From Doris montereyensis (lineage: Eukaryota; Mollusca; Gastropoda; Nudibranchia; Dorididae): 64,000 bases of DNA. Below the pieces are notes generated by a model. It saw only the letters and a list, made by a program, of their open reading frames with translations. It was not told where the DNA came from and did not search any database. Position numbers and translations under genes: made by a program. Shown here in pieces: positions 35,603-50,600 of this stretch (positions are counted from its first letter, which is position 1; every line of letters begins with the position of its first letter). The stretch spans positions 45,001 through 109,000 of the forward strand of contig JAXRKP010001286.1 in the NCBI GenBank assembly GCA_037039925.1, given 5' to 3'.

Positions 35603-38600
35603 GTAAGTTTGTATGTATTGTTCCTTTATGCTTGTTGATTTGTAAGTCAAGCCGCCTGACTCAACAAAGTCAGTCGTTAAAATTTAGAGATAATGCTTTT
35701 TAAAAACAAAAAGCTTCAGTTAGTTTTTAAACAATTTTTTACATTTAATTGTCATCATTTGATTCTGTGAAACATAAAAAAAATTGTCTTAGGTTTTTTT
35801 GTTGTTTGTTTTTTTAATGGCTTTTTGGTATTTTCTTCTGCTTACTCTTAATTTGCTCCTAAAAATGACTTTTGACTAAATACTGTCGAATACGAATCCA
35901 TCCAGTAAATAATATCTAGATTTAGGTCTCATAAAATCAACTGATCAAAACAATTATAGGCATGATGGAATGCAATAAAAAATGTCCCCTGAAATCCTGG
36001 CAAATAATCTTTGATACAAAAATGAAAAAAATGGGGTATTGTTTTTGCTATTTTTGCAAATTTTTAAAGCGTTTGAACCAGTGCGTAGTCAATTTGATTT
36101 TTATATATATCTCCAGGGCTTTGCCATGTCCATCTCCTTCTGATGTGGTCTTTGAACCATGTATTTGTGATCATGTAGCTTTCTTTCATGCACCAGTCTA
36201 TTAACATGTCTCCTCTTTCGTTTTGCATTCCCAAACCATTTCCACCGACGATGTTTTCAACTCTTTCACTACCTACTTTTGCGTTAAAGTCGCCCATTAT
36301 GATAGTGATTTCTTGTGACTTGCATTGTGTTTTGGTTCTCTCTAAGTTCTCGTAGAATAGTTTTACATCAGTCACTTTCTGCTGTAGGAGCTTGTACCAC
36401 ATTCAAATCAAAGGAATGTCCTTTTCGTTTCACTAATAGAATTCTATCGGAAATTCCCAAAAATCCAAAATAGATCTGGTTGTCAAACAGTATTCCCCCT
36501 TCTCCTGAGTAGATTATTGATTATTTCATGTCCATCAATCTCAACTCTTCCTACACCTGTCCACCTCATTTCTGCAACACCTAGTATTTGTATTTTAAAT
36601 TAATTAATTTCTTGTATCAGATTTTCGAGTTAACCTAGTTGTTATAATGTACGAACATCCATGTGGCTATAGTGAGACTTTCTTTGTTACGTAGCGTTTT
36701 TTGTGTTGATGTCATCAACAAATTAATTTAGGATCACCATCTTTTGAAAGGAACAAAGAAAACCATTGTCTTCAGAAATTTGAAGAATATCAGCCTCAAA
36801 ATTTTAAATATGACTTAAATCAAGAATTCACCAAACAACAAATAAAAAATGCTGAAGTCCTTAACAATGTTCTCGTGACGCACCTTTGAAAGTCACGCAC
36901 CTTTAACTAAAAGATCGAACCAGCGTCGACAACACCATGGTTCACGCTGAAATAAAAGATACTAAGGAGCTCAGAAGGCGTGCTGAGCTGAGTGGTTGAA
37001 GTCAGGACTGGTCTTTGACAAAGACATTTACCTCCTTTGGAAGAGAAAAGTGAAAGAGTTTTGCGATAAAGCGAAACGATATTATTACATCACTAAATTT
37101 GACGACGTTCAAAACCCTACGGATTTTGTCCACCTTTCAGATGAACTTTTCGGCAAGGACAAAAAAGCCAACTTACCAACACAAATTTCAAAAGAAGAGC
37201 TATCAGATGCATTCAGCGATTTTCTTTTAGCAATAAAATCGATTAGATTCACATTGAACTTAAGGAAGATACTGTTATTGATATTTCTAAATCTTCATGA
37301 AACATCATTTCGTCTTTTAGAGCTGTTTCAGACAAGGAAGTTAAGGATATTATTTTTTCATCAAAATCAAAGTTCTGTGATCTTGATCCTTATCCTATGG
37401 ACTTCCTTAAAACATGTATTGACGAAATAATACCATATATAACTTTGATTGTGAATGATTCCCCCAAGACAGGTATTGTGCCAGATATTTACATAACTGC
37501 TCTTTTAAGACCGCTTTTAAAGAAAACAAATCTTGACCCGAGATTACAAGCACGTCTCCAATTTACCCTTTTTATCAAAGATTCTAGAAAAATTGTACTT
37601 AAACAATTGTTATCACATTTGGACAAAACATTCCTACAACAACCATTCCAATCTGTATATCGAGTTAACCATAGCACTGAAACCGCTTTGTTACGAGTTT
37701 TAAATGATCTATTGAATGTAATTGATAAAGGCTCGATTACACTTTAAAATCTTTTAGATCTTTCGGCTGCATTTGATACCATCGGTCACCATATTCTGCT
37801 TCAAGGGCTTCATGCAGTATTTGACATCTCGGGCACAGTGCTGCCTTGGTTCAAATCATATACTTTGAACCGAAAAAAGTTTATTGTTATAGAAAGTTGT
37901 AGATCGGCGTGCCGCAGGGTCTATGCTAAGGCCAATTCTTTTTGTCATGTCTTTTTGCCCATTACCTGAAATCTTTAAAGAAAATTCAATGTCTTCCCAT
38001 CAATATACTGATGATATACAATTGTACAATGTTAATATCGATGTTGGTTTAGATGAAATCATCAGAAAAAGCAAAGCTTGCATAGCCCAAACGAAATTAA
38101 AACAATGATGAGAAAACAGAAGTAAATAAAAATTGGTTCGAAAAGACGAACGCGAAAATAGAGTAGCATAGATTTAGGGAAAATAAAGTCAACATGGTAA
38201 ATAAGAAGAAAGACTTGAGAACCATTTTTGACTCTGAACTTTCTATGGATCCTCAAGTGAGCGCCTTACTTAAATCACTAACATTTTCCTTGAGAAAGAT
38301 TAGCTCCATCCGTCCATTCCTCACAAGCGATGCTACAAAAAAACTTGTCACAATTCTTATGTAACATTTCTCCAAGCTTGACAATTGTAATTTCCTGTTG
38401 TTTGGCCTCAAGAAAAAAATAAAAGGTTTCAAGCCATTCAAAACAATGTAGTCAGATGTATCTTTAAAAAACGAAAATTTGAAAATGTATACCCACTACT
38501 TGCAAAACTTCACTGTTTGACAGTCGAAAAAAGAATAAAATTCAAAGCTGCAACTTGAGTTTATAAATGTCTTGATGGAACATCAACCCAACTATCTTCG

Positions 38601-41600
38601 GACATTAAGATCGTCTGCTAATACTTCTACTCTAGTAGTCCCAAAGTAAAAACTAGTGCTACACAATCTTTTGCATATCATGGCTCATTTGTGTGGAATG
38701 TCCTCCCACAGAGTCTTAGAGAGTCAAAGTCACTGTCAATTTTTAGAAAAAACACCAAGACACATCTTTTTAACTAGCTTTGTAAACGCTTACTTTCTTA
38801 AAAGAAAAATTGCATAATGCTATTAAGGCTGTATTCATTCTGTTCTGTGTGTGAAGAAGTTTTGTGTGTGTGTGTTTGTGGAATATGAATTCATGACAGT
38901 ATTTACTGTTAAACGAATTTCTTCTTCTTGTTTGCATTGTCGATTTTTCTTGTCATAAATTGCACATATTCATGTAGCTGGATGTATGAAATTCATATTG
39001 TGTATCATATGTAATACATATATGATAAATAATAAAAAAAAAATGTACTGCGCCTAGAGCCATACTCTTGTAGGGGTGGAGTGCACATTAGAAATGTACA
39101 TTATTATTATTATTATTAAATGTTTAAAAGTGACGTTCAATTAATGTAAACTTCATTGTTTCCCCATCGTTGTGAGTATCTTTCATTCAGGTAGCCCACC
39201 ATTTTGAACATGTTTTACCTGGTAATTAAAAGTTGAAATATTACCTTCACCCCTACCTGTGTAACCTCAGAATTGAACACTAACCCGATCTAATAATCGT
39301 ATTTAGTACCCCATTTGGGGGTAATATGCTTGTTAATTATAAAGATGTATTTATTGTTTTATCTCACTCAGTGCAAGGTCACTGACTGTATCATTTATCC
39401 CCAAGCAGACCATTTCATTCAAAACTTTCCTCCCTCCCGGTAGAGCATACAGTACACAAACCTGTTAGGCTTTTCCATGCCCAGCTCTGACAAGATCTTT
39501 CTCTACCTAAAGCTTTATATTCATTCACACCTGTCAAGTGAGAAAGTAGAGAGTGAAGTACCTTTTCCAAGAGCACAACGGTGTGGAAAACAACCCCACG
39601 GTGCCAGCCATGGGGCTTGGAACCAGTGTAGCCGTGATTACCAACTCATAACACTATGGTTCAGGCTACGACGCCTCATTTTACCCAGTCGACCTGATTG
39701 CAAATGAGTACCAGCACAAAATTTAAGTAAAAACCTCTGACAGACTATCTTATATCAGCTGTCCCGCTTCTCACTACTGAAATCGGGATAAGCTCCCGGC
39801 CTATGAATGTTGAAGGAGCTTCATGAATTCAAGCCTCCACACACACATATGACAGATCATGTTTGAGAAAATTTCCAGACACTGCTGATTATATGCTTCA
39901 TCCAGCTGCATTTTCCACCTTGCTTACAATCTCTTTTTTTGTTTACAGATGATCCAAATGCTCTTGAAGAATTTACTACAATCAACCGTGCCTAGGAGGT
40001 TTGAAGGATGAGATCTCATAAAAATATGATCAATATGGAGAAGAGGGAGTTTGATAACTTCAATAGGGGTCGTCAATGAGAGCTGGCAATGGTATCAACA
40101 AAATTTTTGGTAAGACCTTGTCAGGTATACTGGGACTCAGTAGTCCAGAGACAAAGGTGTCTGCCTCTCAACCCAAAGGTTGCAGGTTCAAGACCCGCCA
40201 TGCGGTTAAAAAAATTCTCGATGTTTTTCCAAGTAAAATCTACTCCTTTGGTCTAGGTAGGTGGATCGATACCTAGTCTCATCGGAGATGGACATTAAAA
40301 GGAGATCCTCTGTGTAGATCACAGCACAGTGCACGTTAAAGATCCCTTGGCTGTTTACAGGCGCAGTCATGAGTAAAGTAAAAAATCTACCAAAAACCTC
40401 CAAGATCACCTTAGTTTGTGTGGGTAAATCAAATCAAATCAAATCAAAAATTTCTTTTCAAAGTCAGGGTATACCATGTAGGATAATCTGTACCTTACTT
40501 ATACACACATCTGTCATTTGTTGTTTTTTTTATAACTTTGCATAAGAAAATGTTTTCATGAACTTATCGCTTTTTCCCAAGTTATTTTTATCGTTTTGCT
40601 TTGTTGACCTGTTGTTATTTTTATTTTCAAATTCTTCCCCATCAAAAAGTGCCATACATAGGTTCTTTTTTAATCCATTCATTCACTCTTTTCATCAAAA
40701 CAAGAATAGTTAGTAGTCACTGTTAAGTGATAAGAAAACACTCGTGTCTTTTTCAGGAATCTATGACGATGACCCTGAGATTATTACCCTTACACGCACA
40801 AGATTTTGGTATGTACATCTTTCAACCTCTTCATCAGGGCTTATCTAGGGGGGGGAATCTTCAATCAAAAAATGTGAAAAAAACGGTTGATTTATGAGTT
40901 TAGAGACTTCCAATAGTACAGTAAAACCCATGAGCGTAGGGTACTCACTAGTAGAGTTCTGATTTTTCTAGGCATACGGCACAACGTGGTAGTTTGCCCT
41001 TGCTTTCCACGCTCTACACTACTTTCAGTACGTGTGTATACTGTTATGTGTCATTTCATTCAAGAAATTTTCTAACGGTTGAAACATTTTTTTTTCACAA
41101 AATCTACCCCGTTGGTCCAGGTAGGTGGATTAACACCTAGTCCCTATTGGAGACGGATGATAAAAATGAGATTCCGTGTGCAGATCACAACTCTCTGTGC
41201 ACATTAAAGATCCCTCGACTGTGTACAGGGCAGTCCGGGTAAAATTAAAAATCCTGCCAAAAACCCTGAGATCACCTTATTTGTGATGTGGGTAAATCAA
41301 ATCAACTAAAAGAAATTTAAAAAATCCATCTGTCTTATTATTATATATTGTAGGCTTCGTGCCTTTTTCTTATGAGACATGTACTTATAGGCTTCGTGAT
41401 ATTTGAATATCAATTAGATAGTGTTGTATATAATCATGTCGGCTGCCAGTCATTTTTTATGCCCATACTTCTTTCCGCCCATACTGTTTTCCAATTTTAT
41501 GTTTTTGTTTGTTTTCTGTGGGCGGTTGGTACTGGTAGGTTCTACTTCTTCTTTCCTTTCAGTTCTTTCACTTGTCTTTTATCTAGCTGTCTCCTCTTAA

Positions 41601-44600
41601 TTCACTCTGAGATCTCTGCATATAATGGTGGACAGCCAAGGATTCATTTCAATCTAATAAGTCTTGTAAATCATTCAAAAGAAGTTTGAAGGCTGCCCTT
41701 TTTAATCAGGGCACATTCTTAACTGTCCTGAGAGCACCATAATGGTGGATGGGGTAAATTTCAATGAAAAAAAGAAAGAAATCTTAACTGTCCAATATCG
41801 CAATATATTTTATACATTAAATTCACCATTTTATTTTATTTCTTTTACTTTTTGCAAATGATTACAATTAGCTTATTTAATATTAAAGTTCTTGTAACAC
41901 TATCGCTTGTTATCTGATATTTTAACATTACTTCTACATTTCCTATTCAATATTTATTTATTTTTAACCTCTTTATCCATTTTCTTCTTTTTTATTATAC
42001 CCCCCTGCCCCCCCATTCTAGATAAGTGTTTATATCGCATTTGTATCGTAAAATGCTTTGAAACCCTTTTGCATGGAAAGCGGTAGATAAATAATCATAT
42101 TATTATTATCAATCAATTTATTCTTATCTTCTTTCAGAGCAATCCGTTCTCAACACAGATGAGCCGTGGTTTATTAATTTCTATTCAACGCATTGTTCTC
42201 ACTGCCATGACCTGGCACCCGCCGTAAGTTGCAATCACAATATAATCTTTCTTGAGGTCTGTCTCTATATGCCATGTTTTAAACTGGTGAAGACTGTATG
42301 ACTTTGATCACTTTGAAAAATTGTGCTCAGGTCATGTTATTGCTTAGAATTCAACATGAGCTTGCTAGGGGTTTGAATCTACTTCTTGTTGTTGGTGGAG
42401 TTTTTGCTCTCTTCATATTTCATGCAAACGAGCTTAATAAAGCACCACCTTTGAACCATCCATATCACCCACCCATTGAATTGCCCATGTCCTACCTTTG
42501 AACTGTCCATTACATGTCACTACACTTTGAAATTCCCATTCATGTCACCCACCTTTGAACTGCCCATTACATGTCACCATCCTTTGAACTGCCCATTACA
42601 TGTCACCATCCTTTGAACTGCCCATTACATGTCACCATCCTTTGTCACCACCCCTTGAACTGCCCATTACATGTCTTTGAACTGCCCATTGCATGTCACT
42701 TTGAACTGCCCATTACATGTCACCATCCTTTGAACTTCCCATTACATGTCACCATCCTTTGAACTGCCCATTACATGTCACCATCCTTTGAACTGCCCAT
42801 TACATGTCCTTTGAACTGCCCATTACATGTCACCATCCTTTGAACTGCCCATTACATGTCACCATCCTTTGAACTGCCCATTACATGTCACCATTCTTTG
42901 AACTGCCCATTACATGTCACCATTCTTTGTCACCATTCCCTTTTGAATTGCATGTCACCATTCTTTGAACTGCCCATTACATGTCACCATTCTTTGAACT
43001 GCCCATTACATGTCACCATCCTTTGAACTGTACCACCCTTTACACTGCCCATTACATTGTATTGTGAAAATGAGAGTGAATCCATTTAATTTGGTTTCCA
43101 TTTGACAGTTTGATTGACTCTCCATCTTCTTGTGACATTCAGTGGTTTAACTAATTAATGTTTCGGGCATTGGTGAGGATATTTTCTTAACTGACAGGCT
43201 GTCTTGAAAAAGACAGATTTGTTGTCATTTGGTTCGTTATTAAAGCTCGCTAGTATGTATTTCAGCAGGTGAAGTGGTGATGAACCTTATTTAAGTTAAT
43301 TTGCTCAGAACTGACTTTGCTTTTATTTTTGTAATTTCCCCTAAACACAGTGGAGAGAAGTTGCCAGGGAGCTGGAAGGCGTTATCCGAATCGGTGCCGT
43401 CAACTGTGAGGACGAGTGGCAGTTGTGTCGTATGCAGTCCGTGCGTTCATATCCCTCCCTTGTCTTTTTACCCCCAGGTAATTCAATTTACTGACAATAT
43501 TTCCTCTAGGCTTTACAATGAATTTCATCGCTGGCACGTTGCTTTCTTATGATATAAATGCAGTGAAGACGGTGTTTTAAATTATTGTCAAAATTAAATT
43601 TTAAAATGTCACAATTTATTTAAAGTGTATGTATGTTTATAAAAGTTGGTTATAAAATAAAAACAAGTTAATTATATCTGTATTAATATATATCTTTCTC
43701 ATGTAAAATATACACAAAAGCGTGATAGTCACTTTAACATCACTTAAATATTTCCATATTATAACATCTATTTTACTCTCAGCATGTTTTGTGCATGAGA
43801 TTGAGAATGTAATGTTTATGTAAGGGTGAGTTAGCTTGGTTGGAAGCACACTTTCTTTTCATGGCCAGACGATGGGTGCCATCACAGAGGTTGCGGGGTT
43901 CAATCCCCTTGGTGGTGTAGATTTTTCTATCTATTCCTTATATTTGTCTCAGTTTTGTTCCCATGGGAGCTTTGACATTATTTTATGTCCTTTCCTTCCC
44001 TTTGTTTTGCCCTGGGGCATCCATACCAACGGCAGTGAGGAAAGCAAGAAAAAAGTCAGGGCTCTATTGGTGATAAGCCTATAAGTCCTTTATAGATCAT
44101 TACAGCTTTCTAGGCCATTACAGCTTTCTAGGCCGAACAGGTGATAATAATCACCTCCTGGACAGGATGTTACTCTGATGCAGGTTTTTACTCCCAAGTG
44201 AGAACTTGTACCCATTTGTGCACCAACCTGGGTTGGTTGAGTGAAAAAATGCATGTTAAGTGTCTTCCACAAGGAACACAACGTCGGAGCTAGATTTGCT
44301 AAGATTTGAATCAGGGACCTCATGATCGCCAGTTTGGCAGCCTAACCGGTGGGCTACCGATGCTGCTGATAAACCTGTGCTCAACACTGACTATACAGAA
44401 TTTACTTTACATATAAGGTTATGTATATGGCCAATGTTTTAGACAGTATTTCAGTGTGGAAAATGTCATTATATCCGCGGTGTAAATCGCAAACCATCTA
44501 AATCCAATTTTGGATGTTTTGAAGAAAATCAAAGAAAAAGATGCTGTGCTTTTTAAAATCTATTTTCACAGACATACACGATGTGCTAGTGTCAAAAACT

Positions 44601-47600
44601 AGACCCAACAGGGATACACAGATTTGGTCATATGGTTATTATAAGTAAGGGTTTCTATTGGTTCTTGTGCCACGGAATCCTAACTAGACGAAACACAGGA
44701 GTTTTCTAATGTTAAAGAAGTGATAAAAAAGGTGTTACTTATTTTAGACTTACACAATTTGCGACTTTCACCGTTGATATACAGCCCCTAGCTTTGAACA
44801 TTGGTCATGAATTATGTCCTTTCTGATCTCTTCCAGCAAGAAAAATATTACGGAGAACGCAGCGCTGAGAAGTTGATCGACGAAGCTCTTCGTAACGCAA
44901 AGGCTACACACCATGAGTTGTGGTCGGGAAACTTTAAGGAAACAGTTTTAGATGATGGGGATGATCTCCCTTGGCTCATTACATTTTGTGGAGACGGAGG
45001 AGGTAATGTAACGTGTCTCAATAATTGCACTTTTGAAAAAAATAATTGGTTGAAAATTGTTGAAAAGGTATTCTTGGATTTGTTTGCGTTGATGACATAC
45101 CCAAGTGCACAGTTGTTGGTTGGGGACAAGCCTAAGCGTAAACTTGGGGAGTGTGTACTTACTACTTGGGTGATGGTTGGGTCACAATAATTTTTACAGT
45201 TGTGTCTCTTTCTGGGTGGATTTTTTGTAAGTATCGTCTCTTGATTTTCCTCATCTAGTGGCATAGACATGCTGCTGTATTATTCTAAATTGCTTTGTGG
45301 TTTTAAAATTAAAACATTTCTTTTAATGTAATTTATTTATTTTCTTATTTGGTAATGATGGGAATGTTGCCTAGCACTTAGATTGATCACTGCTTAATTT
45401 AAAAAAAACAGGGACTCTGTAGTCCAGAGGCAAGGTGTCAGCTTCTCAACCCAAAGGCACTTTTGATGTTCAACCCCTACCTAACGATTGACAAATTCTC
45501 TTAATTTTTTTTTAGTAAAATTTAAAATGAAATTCCTTTATATCCTTTTTTCTCCTGTTTATTATGGTCTACACCAGATTGTTTGGAACCAAAGACATGC
45601 ATCAAATTGGCGCCATGCTGGTGAGTGTTAATTTTGAAGCTACTGAATAATGAATATATGTCCTCTCATAATGAAGTGTAAACATTGTGTAAATGAATGA
45701 GGGAGAAGGGGAGAGACAGACAGAGAGAACGAATGAGACATAGACAGAGAGAGAGAGAGTGGGAGAAACAGACAGATACAGAGACATAGATAGAGGGATA
45801 GATAAATGCCAGTGTTGAAGACTATCCCTTGATGTCTTTCATGCCAGGCTGACCTTGTAAATGTTGGACGCATTGACTGTCACTACGATTCCAAGATTTG
45901 CTCAGATCTCGACAAGGAACACGGCACTTTCTTCTTTGACGCTGATGCCAGGAGACAGAAGTTTAGAGGAGGTCTAGTAAGTGATCTTAATATTGTATCA
46001 ATGCATTTGTCAATTGTATACATTCGCACCTTTATTGTAAATTTTTGCCTTGTTGATACTTCCTTTCATTCATTCTCTATCATTTCTTCTTTCTAGACCC
46101 AGTGAGATATAGATTTAGTTTTGTTCTCTTCTTTCGTTCTTGTTTCCCCGTACTCACACCTCTCTCTCTCTTTCTTTCCTTTTTAAAAATTTTCTTTCTC
46201 TCTCTTTCTCTCTATCTTCCTCTCACCTTTTATCACTTACTTATTTTCATATTTTTATTTCATTCTATATTTGAAACTTCCAGTCTCGCTCCTATATATT
46301 CTTCATTTTCCCTTCTACTCATTCTTCTTTTCATCGTCTTTTTCTTTCTTTCTTCCTCCTTTCTGGTTTTTCTTCTGACATCACATTGTGTGATGTCTTA
46401 ATTAGTGTTTAGATCTAGATATTTCTCGTTTGTTGTCTGATGAAGGGTTATACTCGAAACGTCTTATTGTCGTTTTTCACCTTAATATTAGGATAGACTG
46501 TGTGTGTTTGTGTGTGTCTGTAGGTGACGTTGGTGACTCCTGTGGCTATTTTTTGTTGTTGACATTATTGTTAGATCAGGTGTGTTTTTGTTAAATGATA
46601 TTGGTAGACTTTAGATATATGGCACGTTCCTATTTGTGGTAGACACACATATTGACAGGGAAAGTTGCAAACTGTGTAAGTACAATTCTTTCACTGCCGA
46701 TATGTGTTTTCTGACATACTATTTCCTTCTTATGGACACCGATATGTGTGTTTTCTCACACATACTATTTCCTTCTTATGGATTTCCTTCACCGATATGT
46801 GTGTTTTTCTCATTTCCTTCTTATACTATTTCCTATTTCCTTCTTATGGACACCGATATGTGTGTTTTCTCACACATACTATTTCCTTCTTATTATGGAT
46901 TTCCTTCGCCGATATGTGTGTTTTCTCACATACTATTTCCTTCTTATGGACGCCCGATATGTGTGTTTTCTCACACATACTATTTCCTTCTTATGGACGA
47001 TATGTGTGTTTTCTCACACATACTATTTCCTTCTTATGGACTTATGGCCGATATGTGACAAAGCTGATATGTGTGTTTTTCACACATACTATTTCCTTCT
47101 TATGGACAAAGTCTTTTCCCAACTTTATTAAACGACCCAAGCAAATGACAATCAATGCATTGACTCAGTTCCTCAGTGATGTCAGGGTTTATGACACTAT
47201 GACACTGTGACTTCTACAATCAAACCATTTATTTCTCTTCCTTGGTGGCCTAATGAACTGGTTGCCTGACTTGGGATCATGATGTCGTGGGTTTCAATCC
47301 TAGTAGCAATGCTAGGTCTGCCCATTGTTTTCCTTGGGAGAGACACTCAAAACGTACTTTCCAATTAGACCTATGTGCAAATTCAATTCAATTCAATCAT
47401 CTTTATTGATCCTTTAAAAAAAGAAAGGAAATTATACTTGTGTTATCACAATTTCCGTTTGAAAAATAAAAGAACACATCAATGCATTCAAATTAAAAAC
47501 AAATGTAACTTAAGTTTCAATCATTAAATGTATAGATTTTAGGAGAAATATATAAAGATGTAAAGGTGAGTAAATCGATAGTGCGGTGAAACAATATACA

Positions 47601-50600
47601 TAAATTTAAAAAAAAAAAAAAAAAAAGTTTATCAACTTATCATAAATCATTCATTCACCATCCATCAATTTCCATTTCTTAAACATTGTAAGCAAAACGC
47701 CATTGTGCTTTCAACGTAGGTATGGTCAAACTTTCTTTTTATCATCTGTTTCATTTCACACAATCTGCTATAGAAATTGCGATGAAGTTCCTTCAAAGCC
47801 ATTACAGCCCCTAGAACCAGAGCTTATCCCAGTTTTTATAGCGTGACCTGGGTCGAGTGGAGAAATGCGTGCTAAGTGTCTTTCCCAAGGAACACAACCT
47901 CGGGGTTGGCTGCCAGGATTCGAACCCAGGACCTCATGATAAGCTCCGGCTATACGGACTGTTAGGGCCTTGAAATTTTTTTGATTTTATGAGATTCGCT
48001 GTTTATGTTTAAATTGAAGACAGGATGTGATCATTTAACTTTGCCTTTAACAATCTTGTGACTTTAACAATGACTGATGCGATGTTTCTTTTCATTGTCA
48101 GAAATGACAAGCCTGAATGCGCAAGACATCGCCGCCAAATCATGAAACAACTGCCAGACGTGGAAATCCTGGCGGAAGATGAAAGAATAAAGGTATCTTT
48201 GACGTTTCCTAGGAATCGTGTAGAAGACAAATAAAGTGAAAATGTGAAGACAGACTCAAACAGTGAGACAAAGGACCATGTGGGAAGTCACGAATATATG
48301 GACATAAAAAAGATGTTAAAGTAGCACTAGAGACAAGGATGAGACGACAAATACAAAGGAATGAATAGAACAAAGATTTGCACTAACTTACTTAGCCCCG
48401 TCGCTCTGGGATGAGCTAGGCCATTGACGACACCCCACCATCGCACTCTGTTCTGGGCTGCCTGCAAAATTCCTGTCCAGTTGGTTCCCTGCATTCTTAT
48501 CTGCTCTTCAGTGTCTCTAAAGATTTTGTTACCAGACAGAATTCAGGATGAGACTTTTCGGTTTAAACCGGATTTCCTTTTTTTTGTTTTTTTTGTGGCT
48601 TTTCAGATTTTTGCATTTAGAAGAAAAAAGAAGGAATTTCTACACTGCAGGTAAAATTACTACCGTATCAGAATAATCAGATGCTAAAGCTGACTATGTA
48701 TAAAACTGAGATCAACTGGCAAGAAAGCTTTTGGAATGTATGCCAAATCAAAGGAACACAAACGCTTTTGTGAAGATCAGAAGACTTCATTTATGTTTTG
48801 ATGTGGTCGTCACTTCCAAATTTATTTAGATTTGAATATATAGTTTGATGTGTTTTATTTCAGGCCTCTCTACAGGTCTTTCAATTCATCCCAGTTTATT
48901 TGTAGCCACAGTGTAGGCCTATGTCTCTTGCTTTTTGGGGAAGATCATAAGAAGATGAACTGTTATTGTTGTTAAATTTTAATAACTCCAAAAAAAGATA
49001 ATCTGATAGGAAAAATGCCTTTTGATTTCCCTTGGAACCACACAAAATTTTCCATCAGACCAGAGGCTGTCAACAGAGATGGGAATGACTTTGAAAGAAA
49101 TGGCCTGCTAGGGAGATAAATAATGTAAAGTCAGTGAGCCTGCCCTTGTAAGGAGATTATGGAATATTAATTCATACTTATAAATCAATCTTTAAGCATT
49201 GTTTTTCTTTAGTGAAAGGATTATGGGTAATGTCTCACCATTCTTTCCACAGGCCTTGATGGAGGAGAGAGAAGACTCTTGGCTCATTCATTTCGTCCAA
49301 CGGTCTGGAGGATCATGATCTGGAATTCTGGAACTGTTATTGGAATACAAAAGGTACACACATCCTGGCTGGTAGCATGGCTTATTGTAATATATAGATA
49401 TATCTTATATATGAGTGTGGTGAGAATAACTAAACTGCCAACACTGTTATTGGAATACAAGGTACACACATCCTGGCTGGTAGCATGGCTTGTTGTAATA
49501 TCTAGATATATCTTATATATGTGTGGGTGAGATGCGCAAACTGCCAACACTGTTATTGGAATACAAGGTACACACACATCTGGCTGGTAGCATGGCTTGT
49601 TGTAATATCTAGATATATCTTATATATGTGTGGGTGAGATGCGCAAACTGCCACTGTTATTGGAATACAAAATAACTGGCTGGTAGCATGGCTTGTTGTA
49701 ATATCTAGATATATCTTATTATGAGTGGGTTCAAAAAACTGCCATGTCCAAATAATAACTAGAGGAAATCAATTTTGTCTTCCCTTAGTTCTAAATTTGA
49801 TCAATTTGATGTATAGAGCTGAATTATAATATGATGTGGTCCAGTTTTAAAACAAAATGATTTCATCATCAGAAGACTTTTCATTCAAAGTCCGATATGG
49901 TGAAAAAACTCACAATTTGTAAAAATGACATAGCATTTCATCCCTCATATATAAAGCTGAAATCTCTTACTATGACTTCTTATAAATCAGGAACCACTGC
50001 ATCACAACCTCCACATTTCGCATGCATATTTCAAAAGCCTGCTTTAGATTCCTAGCAAATGAACTATTGGATCAAATCAGTATTTGATTTGATTGGGAAA
50101 AAGAGTGTTTGCCTGCGATCTGCGATCCACAAAACTTGTTATTGTTATCATGACTTATTCCTTCATTTCCTGTCGTTAGATATGCAATGAAAAAGCCTGC
50201 CCTAACCTAAGTATGGAATACTGTACCGGTACTTGATATCATCCTGTACCTGCTAACCTATTGTGTAGTTCATTGTTGAAAAAACAAAGAAAATGATAAA
50301 AGTGTAATAGTGTAATCATAATCATCATTGTCTACGGGCATGTGTGTATATATATATGTGTCTCTAACTTTGACCGCTTAGAACTCGGGAACCACTGCAC
50401 CTACAACCTCCATAACTTGCATGTAGATTTCAAATTAAAAAAAACTTTTTTAGTGTACTGTTACTAGATCTAATTTCTAGATTTCAGGATAATAGAAAAC
50501 TGATTCGATTCAATTAATCGTACTTGATATCACCCGTACCTGATACAGTTGTGTCTGACTTTACCGCAGTCAAGTTCGAGAGACCCAGCTTTAGATAGAA

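Noticed and set aside
44801..45190. 129-codon continuous frame as an intronless gene
   Set aside because: Only 44841-45002 matches ERdj5. The rest is intron read-through after a good GTAATG donor.
46102..46401. 99-codon hydrophobic frame
   Set aside because: Pyrimidine-rich intron sequence giving a Phe/Leu/Ser-rich frame, with no homology or splice context.
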